Part shown: one piece after another, positions 1-7,913 of the stretch
Layout of the letters: each line of letters starts with the position of its first letter
Position numbering within the stretch: the stretch's first letter is position 1
DNA from: Methanomicrobiales archaeon HGW-Methanomicrobiales-3
GTDB lineage: Archaea > Halobacteriota > Methanomicrobia > Methanomicrobiales > Methanospirillaceae
Assembly: GCA_002839605.1 (NCBI GenBank)
Contig: PGYK01000004.1
Coordinates: 124,001 to 188,000 of the forward strand
DNA: 64,000 bases
Reading direction: 5' to 3'
Translations under genes and position numbers: made by a program
Notes under the pieces: model-generated
The model's input: only the letters and a program-made list of their open reading frames with translations
What the model was told of the DNA's origin: nothing
The model's database searches: none

Positions 1-1126
1 AACCCCCCTTGGCCGGAAGGATGTTGCCGGGCAGGGAAGCCTTATCGATGAACTGTTCCGGGCGGTACCCACCGGTGTAGGGGCAAAGAGTTCATCCCTC
101 AAAGGCTCGGCAAAATCGCTTGAAGGGATGATGATTAAGGGTGCGCGCTGGGCTGTTGAAAACGGGTTTGGCGTCAGCCGGGATCTTGCCCGGTGCGAAG
201 AGGGTGGCTGCATGAAAGAGGCTGACAGCAGCACGGTCTCAACAAAGGCAAAACAGCGCGGGATCCCGCAGGGCGGCACCCTTGGATCAGGGAACCACTT
301 CCTTGAAATTCAGATCGTGAGCGAGATTTACGACACCTCCGCAGCAAAGGCGTTTGGTCTCAGTGAGGGACAGGTCTGCTGCATGATCCACTGCGGCTCG
401 CGGGGCCTAGGCCACCAGGTCTGTACCGATCACCTCAAAGTACTGGAAGCGGCAATGAGGAAGTATCACATCACCCTGCCGGACCGCCAGCTTGCGTGCG
501 CCCCCCTCACATCTCCTGAAGGAAAAGCATATTTCGGGGCCATGGCAGCATCGGCGAATTATGCATGGGCCAACCGCCAGATGATCACGCATACGGCACG
601 GGAGATCTTTTCCCGCAGGTTCGGGATCGCATACGAGGAGATGCCGCTCGTGTATGATGTTGCCCATAATGTTGCAAAATTCGAGATACACACGGTTGAC
701 GGCAAACAAACAGAGGTCTGTGTCCACCGGAAAGGTGCAACCCGGGCATTCGGACCCGGCGCGCCGGATCTTCCGTCAGATCTGGCGGCTATCGGCCAGC
801 CGGTCATCATTCCCGGGAGCATGGGTACCTCGTCCTACGTCCTGCGCGGGACAGACGTTGCCATGGAGCGGACATTTGGCAGCACCTGCCATGGAGCAGG
901 ACGGGTGATGAGCCGTTCACAGGCAAAGAAGCGGCTGAGCGGAAAAGAGGTTGCAGCAGATCTTGCCCGGCAGGGCATCATTGTCCGGGCACCGCACGAG
1001 AATGCAATCGCCGATGAAGCACCGGATGTGTACAAGCCCAGTGACGAAGTGGTTGGCGTAGTGCACGATGTGGGCATATCCCGGCTCGTTGCCCGCCTCA
1101 CCCCGATCGGGGTGATCAAAGGATGA
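1..1126 (+). CDS. rtcB: RNA-splicing ligase RtcB (5' end outside window)
   Basis: This is the C-terminal three quarters of RtcB, the GTP- and metal-dependent ligase that joins 2',3'-cyclic-phosphate and 5'-OH RNA ends, in archaea chiefly tRNA exons after intron removal. The open frame runs from the window edge (frame 2) for about 374 residues; full-length members have about 480-500. Diagnostic motifs are GSGNHFLE, HCGSRGLGH, GSMGTSSYVL and CHGAGR; by family knowledge the last holds the histidine that becomes guanylylated. A tRNA-Met with an intron lies 8 kb downstream, so a substrate for this enzyme is present. Its stop overlaps the next start in an ATGA, suggesting cotranscription. Confidence 0.96.
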   Translation, partial: TPLGRKDVAGQGSLIDELFRAVPTGVGAKSSSLKGSAKSLEGMMIKGARWAVENGFGVSRDLARCEEGGCMKEADSSTVSTKAKQRGIPQGGTLGSGNHFLEIQIVSEIYDTSAAKAFGLSEGQVCCMIHCGSRGLGHQVCTDHLKVLEAAMRKYHITLPDRQLACAPLTSPEGKAYFGAMAASANYAWANRQMITHTAREIFSRRFGIAYEEMPLVYDVAHNVAKFEIHTVDGKQTEVCVHRKGATRAFGPGAPDLPSDLAAIGQPVIIPGSMGTSSYVLRGTDVAMERTFGSTCHGAGRVMSRSQAKKRLSGKEVAADLARQGIIVRAPHENAIADEAPDVYKPSDEVVGVVHDVGISRLVARLTPIGVIKG

Positions 1127-1698
1127 CCCCCCGCGCCGGTTTTGTCTGGGGGACACCGCAGCATTTCAACCGGTTCATTGAGGAGTCGGGCATCGCCTGC
1201 GAGCTAATCACTCCCCAGATGCTTGCCGCCCCATTCTTCCGGACCACCCTCAACTGCCTGATTATCCCTACTGGTTTTGCCAACCCGGCCTATTCAAACC
1301 TCATTTTTGCCCTCCGGGCATCATCATCACGGATCATCCGGTTTGTGGAGAACGGGGGAAACCTGCTGGTCTTCGGGGCAGCCATGGATAAGCCGGATGC
1401 GTATGACTGGCTCCCGTTTCGGGTCCACTATGCACATGACTGCCATCCCCGCGCGGTCAGGGTTTCTGAGTCCTCATGCTCGCATCAGATTATTGAAGAT
1501 TACGATGCGTCCCGTATCGAGTGCGATGGGACATTCACTTCTTACGATGCCCTCTGCACCGGATTTTGCGGGGAGTCTGCAGTGATCCTTGAAAGAACAG
1601 TCGGGAAGGGGACCATTGTTGTCACCAGTATCCACGAATTTCCGTCACGCTCATTTATTCAGCAGTTTTGCAGGAGCGGCCAGCAGGTCGTATTCTGA
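1123..1698 (+). CDS. Conserved hypothetical protein, possible glutamine-amidotransferase-like fold
   Basis: This 191-residue protein starts at an ATG overlapping the rtcB stop (ATGA). No signal peptide or membrane segment is visible. The alternation of short hydrophobic strands (LNCLIIPTGFANP, NLLVFGAA, GKGTIVVTS) with an early Gly-rich turn resembles class-I glutamine-amidotransferase or ThuA-like folds, including a strand-turn after LIIPTG. No catalytic Cys-His-Glu triad could be placed with confidence, so the resemblance is structural only. Tight coupling to rtcB suggests a shared transcript; the function is unknown. Confidence 0.7.
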   Translation: MTPRAGFVWGTPQHFNRFIEESGIACELITPQMLAAPFFRTTLNCLIIPTGFANPAYSNLIFALRASSSRIIRFVENGGNLLVFGAAMDKPDAYDWLPFRVHYAHDCHPRAVRVSESSCSHQIIEDYDASRIECDGTFTSYDALCTGFCGESAVILERTVGKGTIVVTSIHEFPSRSFIQQFCRSGQQVVF

Positions 1699-2162
1699 AC
1701 CGTTCAGGATTGTTTTTCGTGTTTAGCCCGGATAAAAATCGTTCGGAAGTATGAATTTTTTTTCTCGGGTGAAACTCTTTTCAGAAGCGCTCAGTGGAAT
1801 TTGTGAAGGTGACCCCCTCTCTCCCCCTTTTCAATCATTCATTTTCAGGTACCCATTAACGGTCTGCTCCAAAAAGGCGAGGGTCGATGTGACCCCGAGC
1901 GCCCGTGGCTCTATCGCAATCGAATTCGGAGGAGTGGTAAGGATATCTAATGAGCAATTTTTTTCTCAATAAAACCAAAAGGTTTGCCTGTTCGCAAACC
2001 GCAGGGACAGTAACTACCGGCATTTTTCCTGTCCCCCCACAAATTCCGAGATCACCTGGATTGAAGAGATACCTGGCACTCGATCGGATTTCTCACTCTT
2101 TCACGTCCATTATACGCAATGTTCTTGTAGATTGAGAATGACCAGAGTATGAGGTAATTACG
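1699..2162. other. Intergenic region with a perfect inverted repeat
   Basis: No convincing gene is seen in these 464 bases; short open frames exist but lack recognisable features. The only clear structure is the inverted repeat GGTTTGC-CTGTTC-GCAAACC at 1981-2000. The promoter for the biotin gene cluster must lie here; an AT-rich stretch near 2105-2115 (cattatacgc) could be its TATA box. Confidence 0.5.
1981..2000. promoter_or_regulatory. Perfect 7-bp inverted repeat upstream of the biotin cluster
   Basis: GGTTTGC (1981-1987) and GCAAACC (1994-2000) are perfect inverted copies separated by six bases. It could be a hairpin or a dimeric operator. The half-sites face the opposite way from a BirA site, so it is not simply a second copy of the operator before bioY. 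Confidence 0.3.
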
Positions 2163-2585
2163 ATGCACCGGTATTCCATGTCCTGCAATGCAGGGGCAGA
2201 CGATCTCGAACCAGTTGTCCTGGCAGTCCATGAGCTGATCCATCGTCTCCCGGTCACGGCCAAGTCCCGGGACCGGGATGGCATCCGGGTTGAGGATGGC
2301 AAGGTCATCGACCGCAAGTATAACGGGCCTGTCCTCATCGATGCCATCCGGACAAACGAGCTTATCAAAATCACACCGTCGAGCGGAGCCTACCAGGGCA
2401 TTCCTGTCGCAGTAACCCCGATTCGTGACCGCGACGGGGCAGCAATCGGTGCTATCGGCGTGGTGGATATCACCGGCATCTTCGATCTCGCTACCCTGAT
2501 GGAGCACCAGTCCGCCATTGTACGGCAGGTCTGTGGCAGGGATCCCTGCCCGCTTCCCGGCGAACGCATTGATTCCAGGAGGTGA
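2163..2585 (+). CDS. DUF2111 family protein of methanogens
   Basis: This 140-residue protein is recognised as the methanogen DUF2111 family from its central part, where VRVEDGKVIDRKYNGPVL is followed by IPVAVTPIRDRDGAAIGAIG and an acidic VVDITG segment. The GxxIGAIGVVD pattern resembles a PAS- or roadblock-like small-molecule sensor, but that is inference. The ATG at 2163 is preceded by TGAGGT about 10 bases upstream. The stop overlaps the GTG start of birA, so it probably belongs to the biotin operon; a role in sensing or regulating biotin metabolism is plausible but unproven. Confidence 0.75.
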   Translation: MHRYSMSCNAGADDLEPVVLAVHELIHRLPVTAKSRDRDGIRVEDGKVIDRKYNGPVLIDAIRTNELIKITPSSGAYQGIPVAVTPIRDRDGAAIGAIGVVDITGIFDLATLMEHQSAIVRQVCGRDPCPLPGERIDSRR

Positions 2586-3571
2586 AGAGGATTTCCGATT
2601 CCGCGTTTAAGGTGCTGGATATTCTCGAACGTTTCCCAAACTCCATATCAGGGGAAGTTATCAGCAACAAACTTGGCATCACCCGCTCAGCTGTCTGGAA
2701 GAACATAAAAGAACTCAGGCTCATGGGATACGACATCCAGTCCTCGCAGAAAGAGGGTTACCGGCTCGTTCATTCCAGCAGCAAACTTCTCCCTTACGAA
2801 GTTCATAAGAAGCTCCACACAGAGATTATCGGAAAAAGGATCCGGTATTTCGAGCACACGCCATCCACCAACAGCATGGGAAAACAGATCTTATCCGAGG
2901 GCGATCCGGCAAAGATCCACGGCACGGTTATCATTGCTGAGGAACAGACCGGCGGGGTCGGCAGGCTCGGACGGGCCTGGATCTCTCCCTCGGGGGGCAT
3001 CTGGATAACGATCCTCTTAAAACCAAAAGTTCCCATCGACCATGTTTTCATGATCACCATGGCGGCATCGGTTGCGATTGCACGTGCGATACGAAAAGAG
3101 TTTGGTCTTGGTGCGCTCATCAAATGGCCAAACGACATCTTCATTGGCAAGAAGAAGATTGGTGGGCTCCTTCTCGAATTGTCGGCAGAGGCCGATGTTG
3201 TCCATTACTGTCTACTTGGAATTGGCATTGATGTCAACAACCCCATCAAGGATTTTGCAGCAGATCTCCAGCGGGATATCACATCAATCAGTACGGAAGT
3301 CGGGCATGATGTTGACCGTGCATCGTTCCTTGCCCGGATCCTCAAAGAATTCGAAAACCGTTTCCAACTGGTGGAGAGCGGAGAGTATGATGCAATTACG
3401 CAGGAGTGGAAGAGCCTGTCTGCCACACTCGAAAACCGCGTCCTTATCCATACCATGAAGAACAGTTTTGAAGGTGAAGCAATCGACATCGATGAATTCG
3501 GCGCTCTCATTGTCAAGAAAGATACCGGAAAACTCGAACGGGTCATTGCGGGCGATTGTATTCACCGGTAA
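2582..3571 (+). CDS. birA: Bifunctional biotin--protein ligase / biotin repressor BirA
   Basis: The protein (329 residues, GTG start at 2582) has an N-terminal winged helix-turn-helix (about residues 1-60, with SNKLGITRSAVWKNIKELR as the recognition segment). The biotin-ligase catalytic domain follows, with GRLGRAWISPSGGIW and the KWPNDIF/GKKKIGGLLLE motifs, then a small C-terminal domain. It makes biotinoyl-AMP and transfers biotin to acceptor lysines, here presumably that of PycB. Many archaeal ligases lack the DNA-binding domain; this one has it, and a BirA-type palindrome lies just downstream before bioY, so it probably also represses biotin uptake. The start overlaps the preceding stop. 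Confidence 0.95.
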   Translation: MKRISDSAFKVLDILERFPNSISGEVISNKLGITRSAVWKNIKELRLMGYDIQSSQKEGYRLVHSSSKLLPYEVHKKLHTEIIGKRIRYFEHTPSTNSMGKQILSEGDPAKIHGTVIIAEEQTGGVGRLGRAWISPSGGIWITILLKPKVPIDHVFMITMAASVAIARAIRKEFGLGALIKWPNDIFIGKKKIGGLLLELSAEADVVHYCLLGIGIDVNNPIKDFAADLQRDITSISTEVGHDVDRASFLARILKEFENRFQLVESGEYDAITQEWKSLSATLENRVLIHTMKNSFEGEAIDIDEFGALIVKKDTGKLERVIAGDCIHR

Positions 3572-3586
3572 AAGTCACTTTTTTAC

Positions 3587-3616
3587 CGTCAACCATCTTT
3601 TTACTAATGGTTGACG
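3587..3616. promoter_or_regulatory. Probable BirA operator immediately upstream of bioY
   Basis: A 10-bp perfect palindrome, CGTCAACCAT (3587-3596) and ATGGTTGACG (3607-3616), ends on the base before the bioY ATG. Its core is GTCAACC-N14-GGTTGAC, the same arrangement of outward half-sites and spacing as the known BirA operators (half-sites ending in AACC and starting GGTT, N14-16). The adjacent birA carries the needed HTH. The lower conservation of the outer bases is the main uncertainty. Confidence 0.75.
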
Positions 3617-4126
3617 ATGTTTGGAGATCTTCAGCGTTCCCGGATTATTGCCTATTCTGCTGCGTTTATCGGACTCATTGCGCTTGGGAGCTGGATCTCC
3701 CTGCCCATTGGCAACATCCCGTTTACCCTCCAGACACTCTTTGTCCTCCTTGCAGGAATTGTCATGCACCGCTACGGGGCGATCCCGGTACTCCTGTATG
3801 TTATTCTCGGTATCCTCGGACTCCCCTTGTTCCATAATGGCATGGCCGGAATCGGCGTGCTTCTCGGGCCCACCGGAGGATACCTCATCGGGTTCATCTT
3901 TGCCGGATTGATTGCGGGTCTTGCCTATGAGCACACGTCACGGATTATGAGGATTTCCGGGCTGGTTTTTGCAACCTTTGTCATCTATCTTTTCGGTCTC
4001 GCCTGGCTCATGTATTCCCTTAACCTCGGGTTTGTTGCAGCAGTTATTACCGGTGTGATCCCGTTCATCCCGGGTTGTGCGATTAAAGTTGCCGTGGCAT
4101 ACGTGATAGGTGAGCGCCTGCCATGA
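3617..4126 (+). CDS. bioY: Biotin transporter substrate-binding component BioY
   Basis: BioY is the S-component that binds biotin in the membrane. The 169-residue protein has about six hydrophobic helices and the family pattern IPFTLQTLFVLLAG followed by GPTGGYLIGF. The ATG at 3617 is preferred over a TTG six bases upstream because it follows the operator palindrome directly. In this cluster it is followed by two ATPases and a T-component, so it probably works as a dedicated ECF transporter. The stop overlaps the next ATG (ATGA). Confidence 0.93.
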   Translation: MFGDLQRSRIIAYSAAFIGLIALGSWISLPIGNIPFTLQTLFVLLAGIVMHRYGAIPVLLYVILGILGLPLFHNGMAGIGVLLGPTGGYLIGFIFAGLIAGLAYEHTSRIMRISGLVFATFVIYLFGLAWLMYSLNLGFVAAVITGVIPFIPGCAIKVAVAYVIGERLP

Positions 4127-4794
4127 TACGGATCGAAAAACTCCGCTACCAGTCACTGGCAATTGATACCCTGGCAATCGAACGCGGAATAACTTCGGTG
4201 ATTGGAGCAAACGGAAGCGGGAAGACCACGCTTCTCAAGCTCTGTGCCGGGATACTCCTGCCCGATTCGGGATCCATCCATATAGATGGGATTGAACCCC
4301 GCAAAACCGAGATCGGGTGGGTGAACGAGTTTCCAGACCGCAATTTCCTGTTCGATACCCCGGACGATGAAATTGCATCCGCGCTCCGCTTCCAGCACAT
4401 CCATCCTGATGAGATCGAACATCGTATGGAGATACTGCGCAAAAGGTTTGGTTTTTCCGGATTATCGGACCGATCAGTGCAGGAATTAAGCGGGGGCGAG
4501 AAAGTTCTTGTTGCCCTTGCTGCGGCAATGATCACCAATCCCGGCGTGATCATTCTTGACGAGTGCGATTCACATCTCGATTTCCGCACGACACAGAAGA
4601 TTGACCGGATCCTTTCCGGTTCATCAATCCCATTCATCATAAAAAGCACGCAGGATATGGAAAATGCAGCCAGAAGCGATCGCGTCATCTTTTTAGAGAA
4701 CAATTCTGTAGGGGATTCCGGGAAGCCGGAACAGATCTTTTCCGGACTTCAAAATACCCCCTTTTATCCGCTTTCATGGAGGTGCCGGGCATGA
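4123..4794 (+). CDS. ECF transporter ATP-binding protein (biotin, first ATPase)
   Basis: ABC ATPase of 223 residues: Walker A GANGSGKTT near residue 30, signature LSGGE and Walker B VIILDECDSHLD. Family knowledge and context place it as one of the two cytoplasmic ATPases that energise BioY. The Walker B carries Cys after the catalytic Glu, whereas the second ATPase has the usual DEP. It overlaps bioY and the following ATPase by four bases each, so the four transporter genes form one unit. Confidence 0.92.
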   Translation: MIRIEKLRYQSLAIDTLAIERGITSVIGANGSGKTTLLKLCAGILLPDSGSIHIDGIEPRKTEIGWVNEFPDRNFLFDTPDDEIASALRFQHIHPDEIEHRMEILRKRFGFSGLSDRSVQELSGGEKVLVALAAAMITNPGVIILDECDSHLDFRTTQKIDRILSGSSIPFIIKSTQDMENAARSDRVIFLENNSVGDSGKPEQIFSGLQNTPFYPLSWRCRA

Positions 4795-5483
4795 AACTGG
4801 CGCTGGACAGGGTAAGCATAACCCGGGGTTCATGGCACATTTCGGCGGATTGCACATTCACTGAGGGCATTCACCTTATTAGTGGTGATGTCGGCAGCGG
4901 GAAATCAACCCTTGCACGGGTAATGGCCGGGCTTTTACCAGAAGCCACGGGTTCGGTAGTTGCAGAAGGGATCGGCTCGCAGATGATCTCGTTCCAGTTT
5001 CCTGAATATCATATCACCGCAACAACGGTGCACGAAGAATGTGAATCATGGGGTCTTGATCCAAAGACCATCCTGTCAGCCATTGGTCTTACCGACAAGT
5101 ACGACCGTGACCCGCTCCGTCTCAGCCGGGGCGAACTGAAACGGCTCCATCTTGCCTGCATCCTCGCTCACCGGTATGACCTCCTTATCCTGGATGAACC
5201 CTTCAGTTCTCTCGATGTCTGCGAAAAACAGCGAATCTGCAGGATCCTGTCCGGACGGGAACAGGGTATCACCATCCTGTTCACGCACGAGCAGGCAATC
5301 TTTCCCCGGGTCGGGCAAATCTGGGAGATCCGCGACGGAAAACTCAATTCCTGTGGTTCGCCTCCGGACGGGATACGAAACTGGCAGCATGCTCCGGCAG
5401 TCATCAAACGGTTGATGGCAAAGAAAAAGGTCCTAAAAAATATTTTCTTTGAAGACCTTGAGGAGGCGGCATGCGGGACATAA
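4791..5483 (+). CDS. ECF transporter ATP-binding protein (biotin, second ATPase)
   Basis: ABC ATPase of 230 residues with Walker A GDVGSGKST and Walker B LLILDEPFSSLD. The signature motif reads LSRGE, where the consensus second Gly is Arg, while the partner ATPase has the canonical LSGGE; this fits a heterodimer with one weaker site. The ATG at 4791 is chosen because GGAGGTG lies eight bases upstream and it makes an ATGA overlap; an in-frame ATG at 4776 would put the start before this ribosome binding site. Confidence 0.9.
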   Translation: MKLALDRVSITRGSWHISADCTFTEGIHLISGDVGSGKSTLARVMAGLLPEATGSVVAEGIGSQMISFQFPEYHITATTVHEECESWGLDPKTILSAIGLTDKYDRDPLRLSRGELKRLHLACILAHRYDLLILDEPFSSLDVCEKQRICRILSGREQGITILFTHEQAIFPRVGQIWEIRDGKLNSCGSPPDGIRNWQHAPAVIKRLMAKKKVLKNIFFEDLEEAACGT

Positions 5484-6121
5484 GGTTGCGGACCGGTACG
5501 GCCACCCTCCTCTCCATCATTGCGTTTTACAGTATCCCGGGCGCTGTTGCAGCATTTGTCTGGTGGATGGTCTTTACCCCGAATTTAACGATAGTCCGGA
5601 AAAACCGGCTGGTAATTCCATCAATACTCCTGATTGGCGCATTTAGCCTGGTTCTTGAGTTGACCGGGGGCGGGGGCCTCTCGTATTTCTTCCGGATGAC
5701 GATTGTCATATTCATCGGCGTCTGGCTCCTTTCCGGGCAGACCCGGGGGGAGTTTTTACACATGGGCTGCTGGATTTTCGGAAACCGGACGGGTTTTGAA
5801 CTGGGCATGCTTGCCGAGATGGCGCTCCAGAACCTGCACGCGCTCCTTTCCGATTTCGACCGTATCCGGGATGCGGAGCGGATGAAGGGGGTTCGATCCG
5901 GTCTCCGCAGCATTGTTCCTGTCGGCCGGGTCCTGGTGCATGGAACGCTCCTGCGGGCTGAAGACACTGCAGAACTGCTTGCAGTCCGGGGATACGTGCA
6001 CGGCGGCACGTGCGTCCCGGCCTTTGAGACGGAAAAGGGAGATGTTCCAGCCACATTTTTTGCAGTATGCGCAGCACTCATCTCCCTTATTCCCGTTAGT
6101 GCATTTTTTATACTTTCCTGA
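5471..6121 (+). CDS. ECF transporter transmembrane component (EcfT/BioN-like)
   Basis: Membrane T-component of 216 residues with several hydrophobic helices at the N-terminus and a cytoplasmic coupling region around EMALQNLHALLSDFDRIRDAERMKG, where EcfT proteins have their A-R-G coupling helices. It links the two ATPases to BioY. The start lies inside the preceding gene with GAGGAGGCGG just upstream. The order bioY-A-A'-T completes a full ECF biotin transporter. Confidence 0.88.
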   Translation: MRDIRLRTGTATLLSIIAFYSIPGAVAAFVWWMVFTPNLTIVRKNRLVIPSILLIGAFSLVLELTGGGGLSYFFRMTIVIFIGVWLLSGQTRGEFLHMGCWIFGNRTGFELGMLAEMALQNLHALLSDFDRIRDAERMKGVRSGLRSIVPVGRVLVHGTLLRAEDTAELLAVRGYVHGGTCVPAFETEKGDVPATFFAVCAALISLIPVSAFFILS

Positions 6122-6173
6122 TGAATTTTTGAGAGGCTAAATCTGATCGAACGTGTCCCGCAGAGGTTCTCCT

Positions 6174-7913
6174 ATGTACTCCGCCGCTCCCCATAAAGTA
6201 AAAATCACGGATACCACTCTCCGTGATGCACACCAGTCACTTATAGCCACACGACTCCAGACCGAGGATATGATCCCTCTGGCAGAAAGCCTGGACACGT
6301 GCGGTTTCTTTTCCGTTGAGGCATGGGGCGGGGCAACTTTTGACACGTCGATCCGATTCTTAAACGACGATCCGTGGGAACGCCTTCAACGCATCAAAAA
6401 CGAGCTGAAGCGTACTCCCATCCAGATGCTCCTGCGGGGCCAGAACCTTGTCGGTTACCGGCACTATTCTGACGATGTGGTCGACAAGTTTGTTGCTGCA
6501 GCGCACAAGAACGGCGTTGACGTCTTCCGGGTTTTTGATGCACTGAACGATATCCGGAATATGCAACGGTCAATGGACCAGGTGAAACAGGCAGGCGCGC
6601 ACCTTCAGGGAACAATCTGTTACACCACGAGTCCGGTCCATAACACCACCACGTTCATCGAGATGGCAAAGGAACTTGCTGCAAAAGACTGCGATTCCAT
6701 CTGCATCAAGGATATGGCAGGGCTTATCATGCCCGAAGCGGCGCGGGAACTGATCACCGGCATAAAAAAGGCCGTGGACATAAAGATCTGCCTCCACAGC
6801 CATTCAACGAGCGGGATTGCGCCGATGAGTTACCAGGCGGCAATCGAAGCAGGGGTTGATATCCTTGATACCGCCATGTCCCCATTCGCCATGGGAACCT
6901 CGCAACCCCCCACAGAGAGTATCGTAGCTGCCCTCAAGGGGACTCCTCACGATACCGGTATCGATCTCCTGCGCCTCCGCACTGCACGGAACATCTGCCT
7001 TCAGATCCGGGAAAAATATGGCGGACTTATCAGTCCGATATCAGAGCGGGTGGACTCCGATGTCCTCATCTACCAGTTGCCCGGCGGTATGATCTCGAAC
7101 CTGGTCTCGCAGCTTAAAGAACAGGACGCGCTCAACCGGCTGGATGAAGTATTTGCCGAGATCCCCCGCGTCCGGGAAGACCTCGGCTATCCACCCCTGG
7201 TCACCCCCACGAGCCAGATTGTGGGAACCCAGGCTGTCCTCAATGTCCTGCTTGGCGGGGAGCGTTACAGGAATGTGACCAAGGAGGTCAAGGACTATAT
7301 CCACGGACTGTACGGGAAATCCCCGGCACCGGTCAATGAGGATGTGCGCCGCCAGATTATCGCAAACGACAGCGTGGTTACGGTCAGGCCTGCGGATCTT
7401 CTGGAACCCTCGTATGAGAAGATGAAAGCCGAAGCAGAGAAAGCCGGCCTGGTGAAAAAGGAAGAAGATGTCCTCACGTATATCCTGTATCCCGCGATTG
7501 CACCGGCATTCTTAAAAGGGGAGCGAAAACTCGAACCCCTCCCCCAGAAGCAGCAGGCACTCCAGCCAGCCACGGACATTCCCGGTGAGATGGAAGTCGA
7601 GGTTGACGGCGAAGTATTCACTGTCCGTATCGTATCGGTAGGCGGCAGCAGGGTTGAGGTGGCCGGCGTTGCCCCGCAAAAGACCCCGCGTGGAGATGTC
7701 GAAGGTGGGATCAAGAGCAACATGCAGGGGATGGTCCTCAAGATCAACGTAAGCCGGGGATCTGAGGTCAAGAAAGGAGATACCCTCGTGGTTCTCGAAG
7801 CAATGAAGATGGAGAACCCCATCCACAGCCCGGTTGACGGGAAAGTAACCGAGATCTTTGTCGATACCGGAGATGTCGTCCAGAAAGGCGATGTTCTGCT
7901 GGTGGTGCAATGA
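6174..7913 (+). CDS. pycB: Pyruvate carboxylase subunit B (carboxyltransferase and biotin carrier)
   Basis: This 579-residue subunit transfers the carboxyl group from biotin to pyruvate, giving oxaloacetate for the incomplete TCA pathway of methanogens. The N-terminal carboxyltransferase begins ITDTTLRDAHQSL and includes MLLRGQN and HLHSH-type metal-site motifs (CLHSHSTSG). The C-terminal 70 residues are a biotinyl domain with EAMKMENP near residue 544; its lysine is the biotin site. The ATG at 6174 fits the conserved N-terminus better than an upstream GTG at 6153. The gene follows the transporter by 52 bases and overlaps pycA (ATGA). Confidence 0.95.
   Translation: MYSAAPHKVKITDTTLRDAHQSLIATRLQTEDMIPLAESLDTCGFFSVEAWGGATFDTSIRFLNDDPWERLQRIKNELKRTPIQMLLRGQNLVGYRHYSDDVVDKFVAAAHKNGVDVFRVFDALNDIRNMQRSMDQVKQAGAHLQGTICYTTSPVHNTTTFIEMAKELAAKDCDSICIKDMAGLIMPEAARELITGIKKAVDIKICLHSHSTSGIAPMSYQAAIEAGVDILDTAMSPFAMGTSQPPTESIVAALKGTPHDTGIDLLRLRTARNICLQIREKYGGLISPISERVDSDVLIYQLPGGMISNLVSQLKEQDALNRLDEVFAEIPRVREDLGYPPLVTPTSQIVGTQAVLNVLLGGERYRNVTKEVKDYIHGLYGKSPAPVNEDVRRQIIANDSVVTVRPADLLEPSYEKMKAEAEKAGLVKKEEDVLTYILYPAIAPAFLKGERKLEPLPQKQQALQPATDIPGEMEVEVDGEVFTVRIVSVGGSRVEVAGVAPQKTPRGDVEGGIKSNMQGMVLKINVSRGSEVKKGDTLVVLEAMKMENPIHSPVDGKVTEIFVDTGDVVQKGDVLLVVQ

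Noticed and set aside
1751-2135. Two small frames upstream of the DUF2111 gene
   Set aside because: No ribosome binding site, motif or plausible composition; treated as intergenic.
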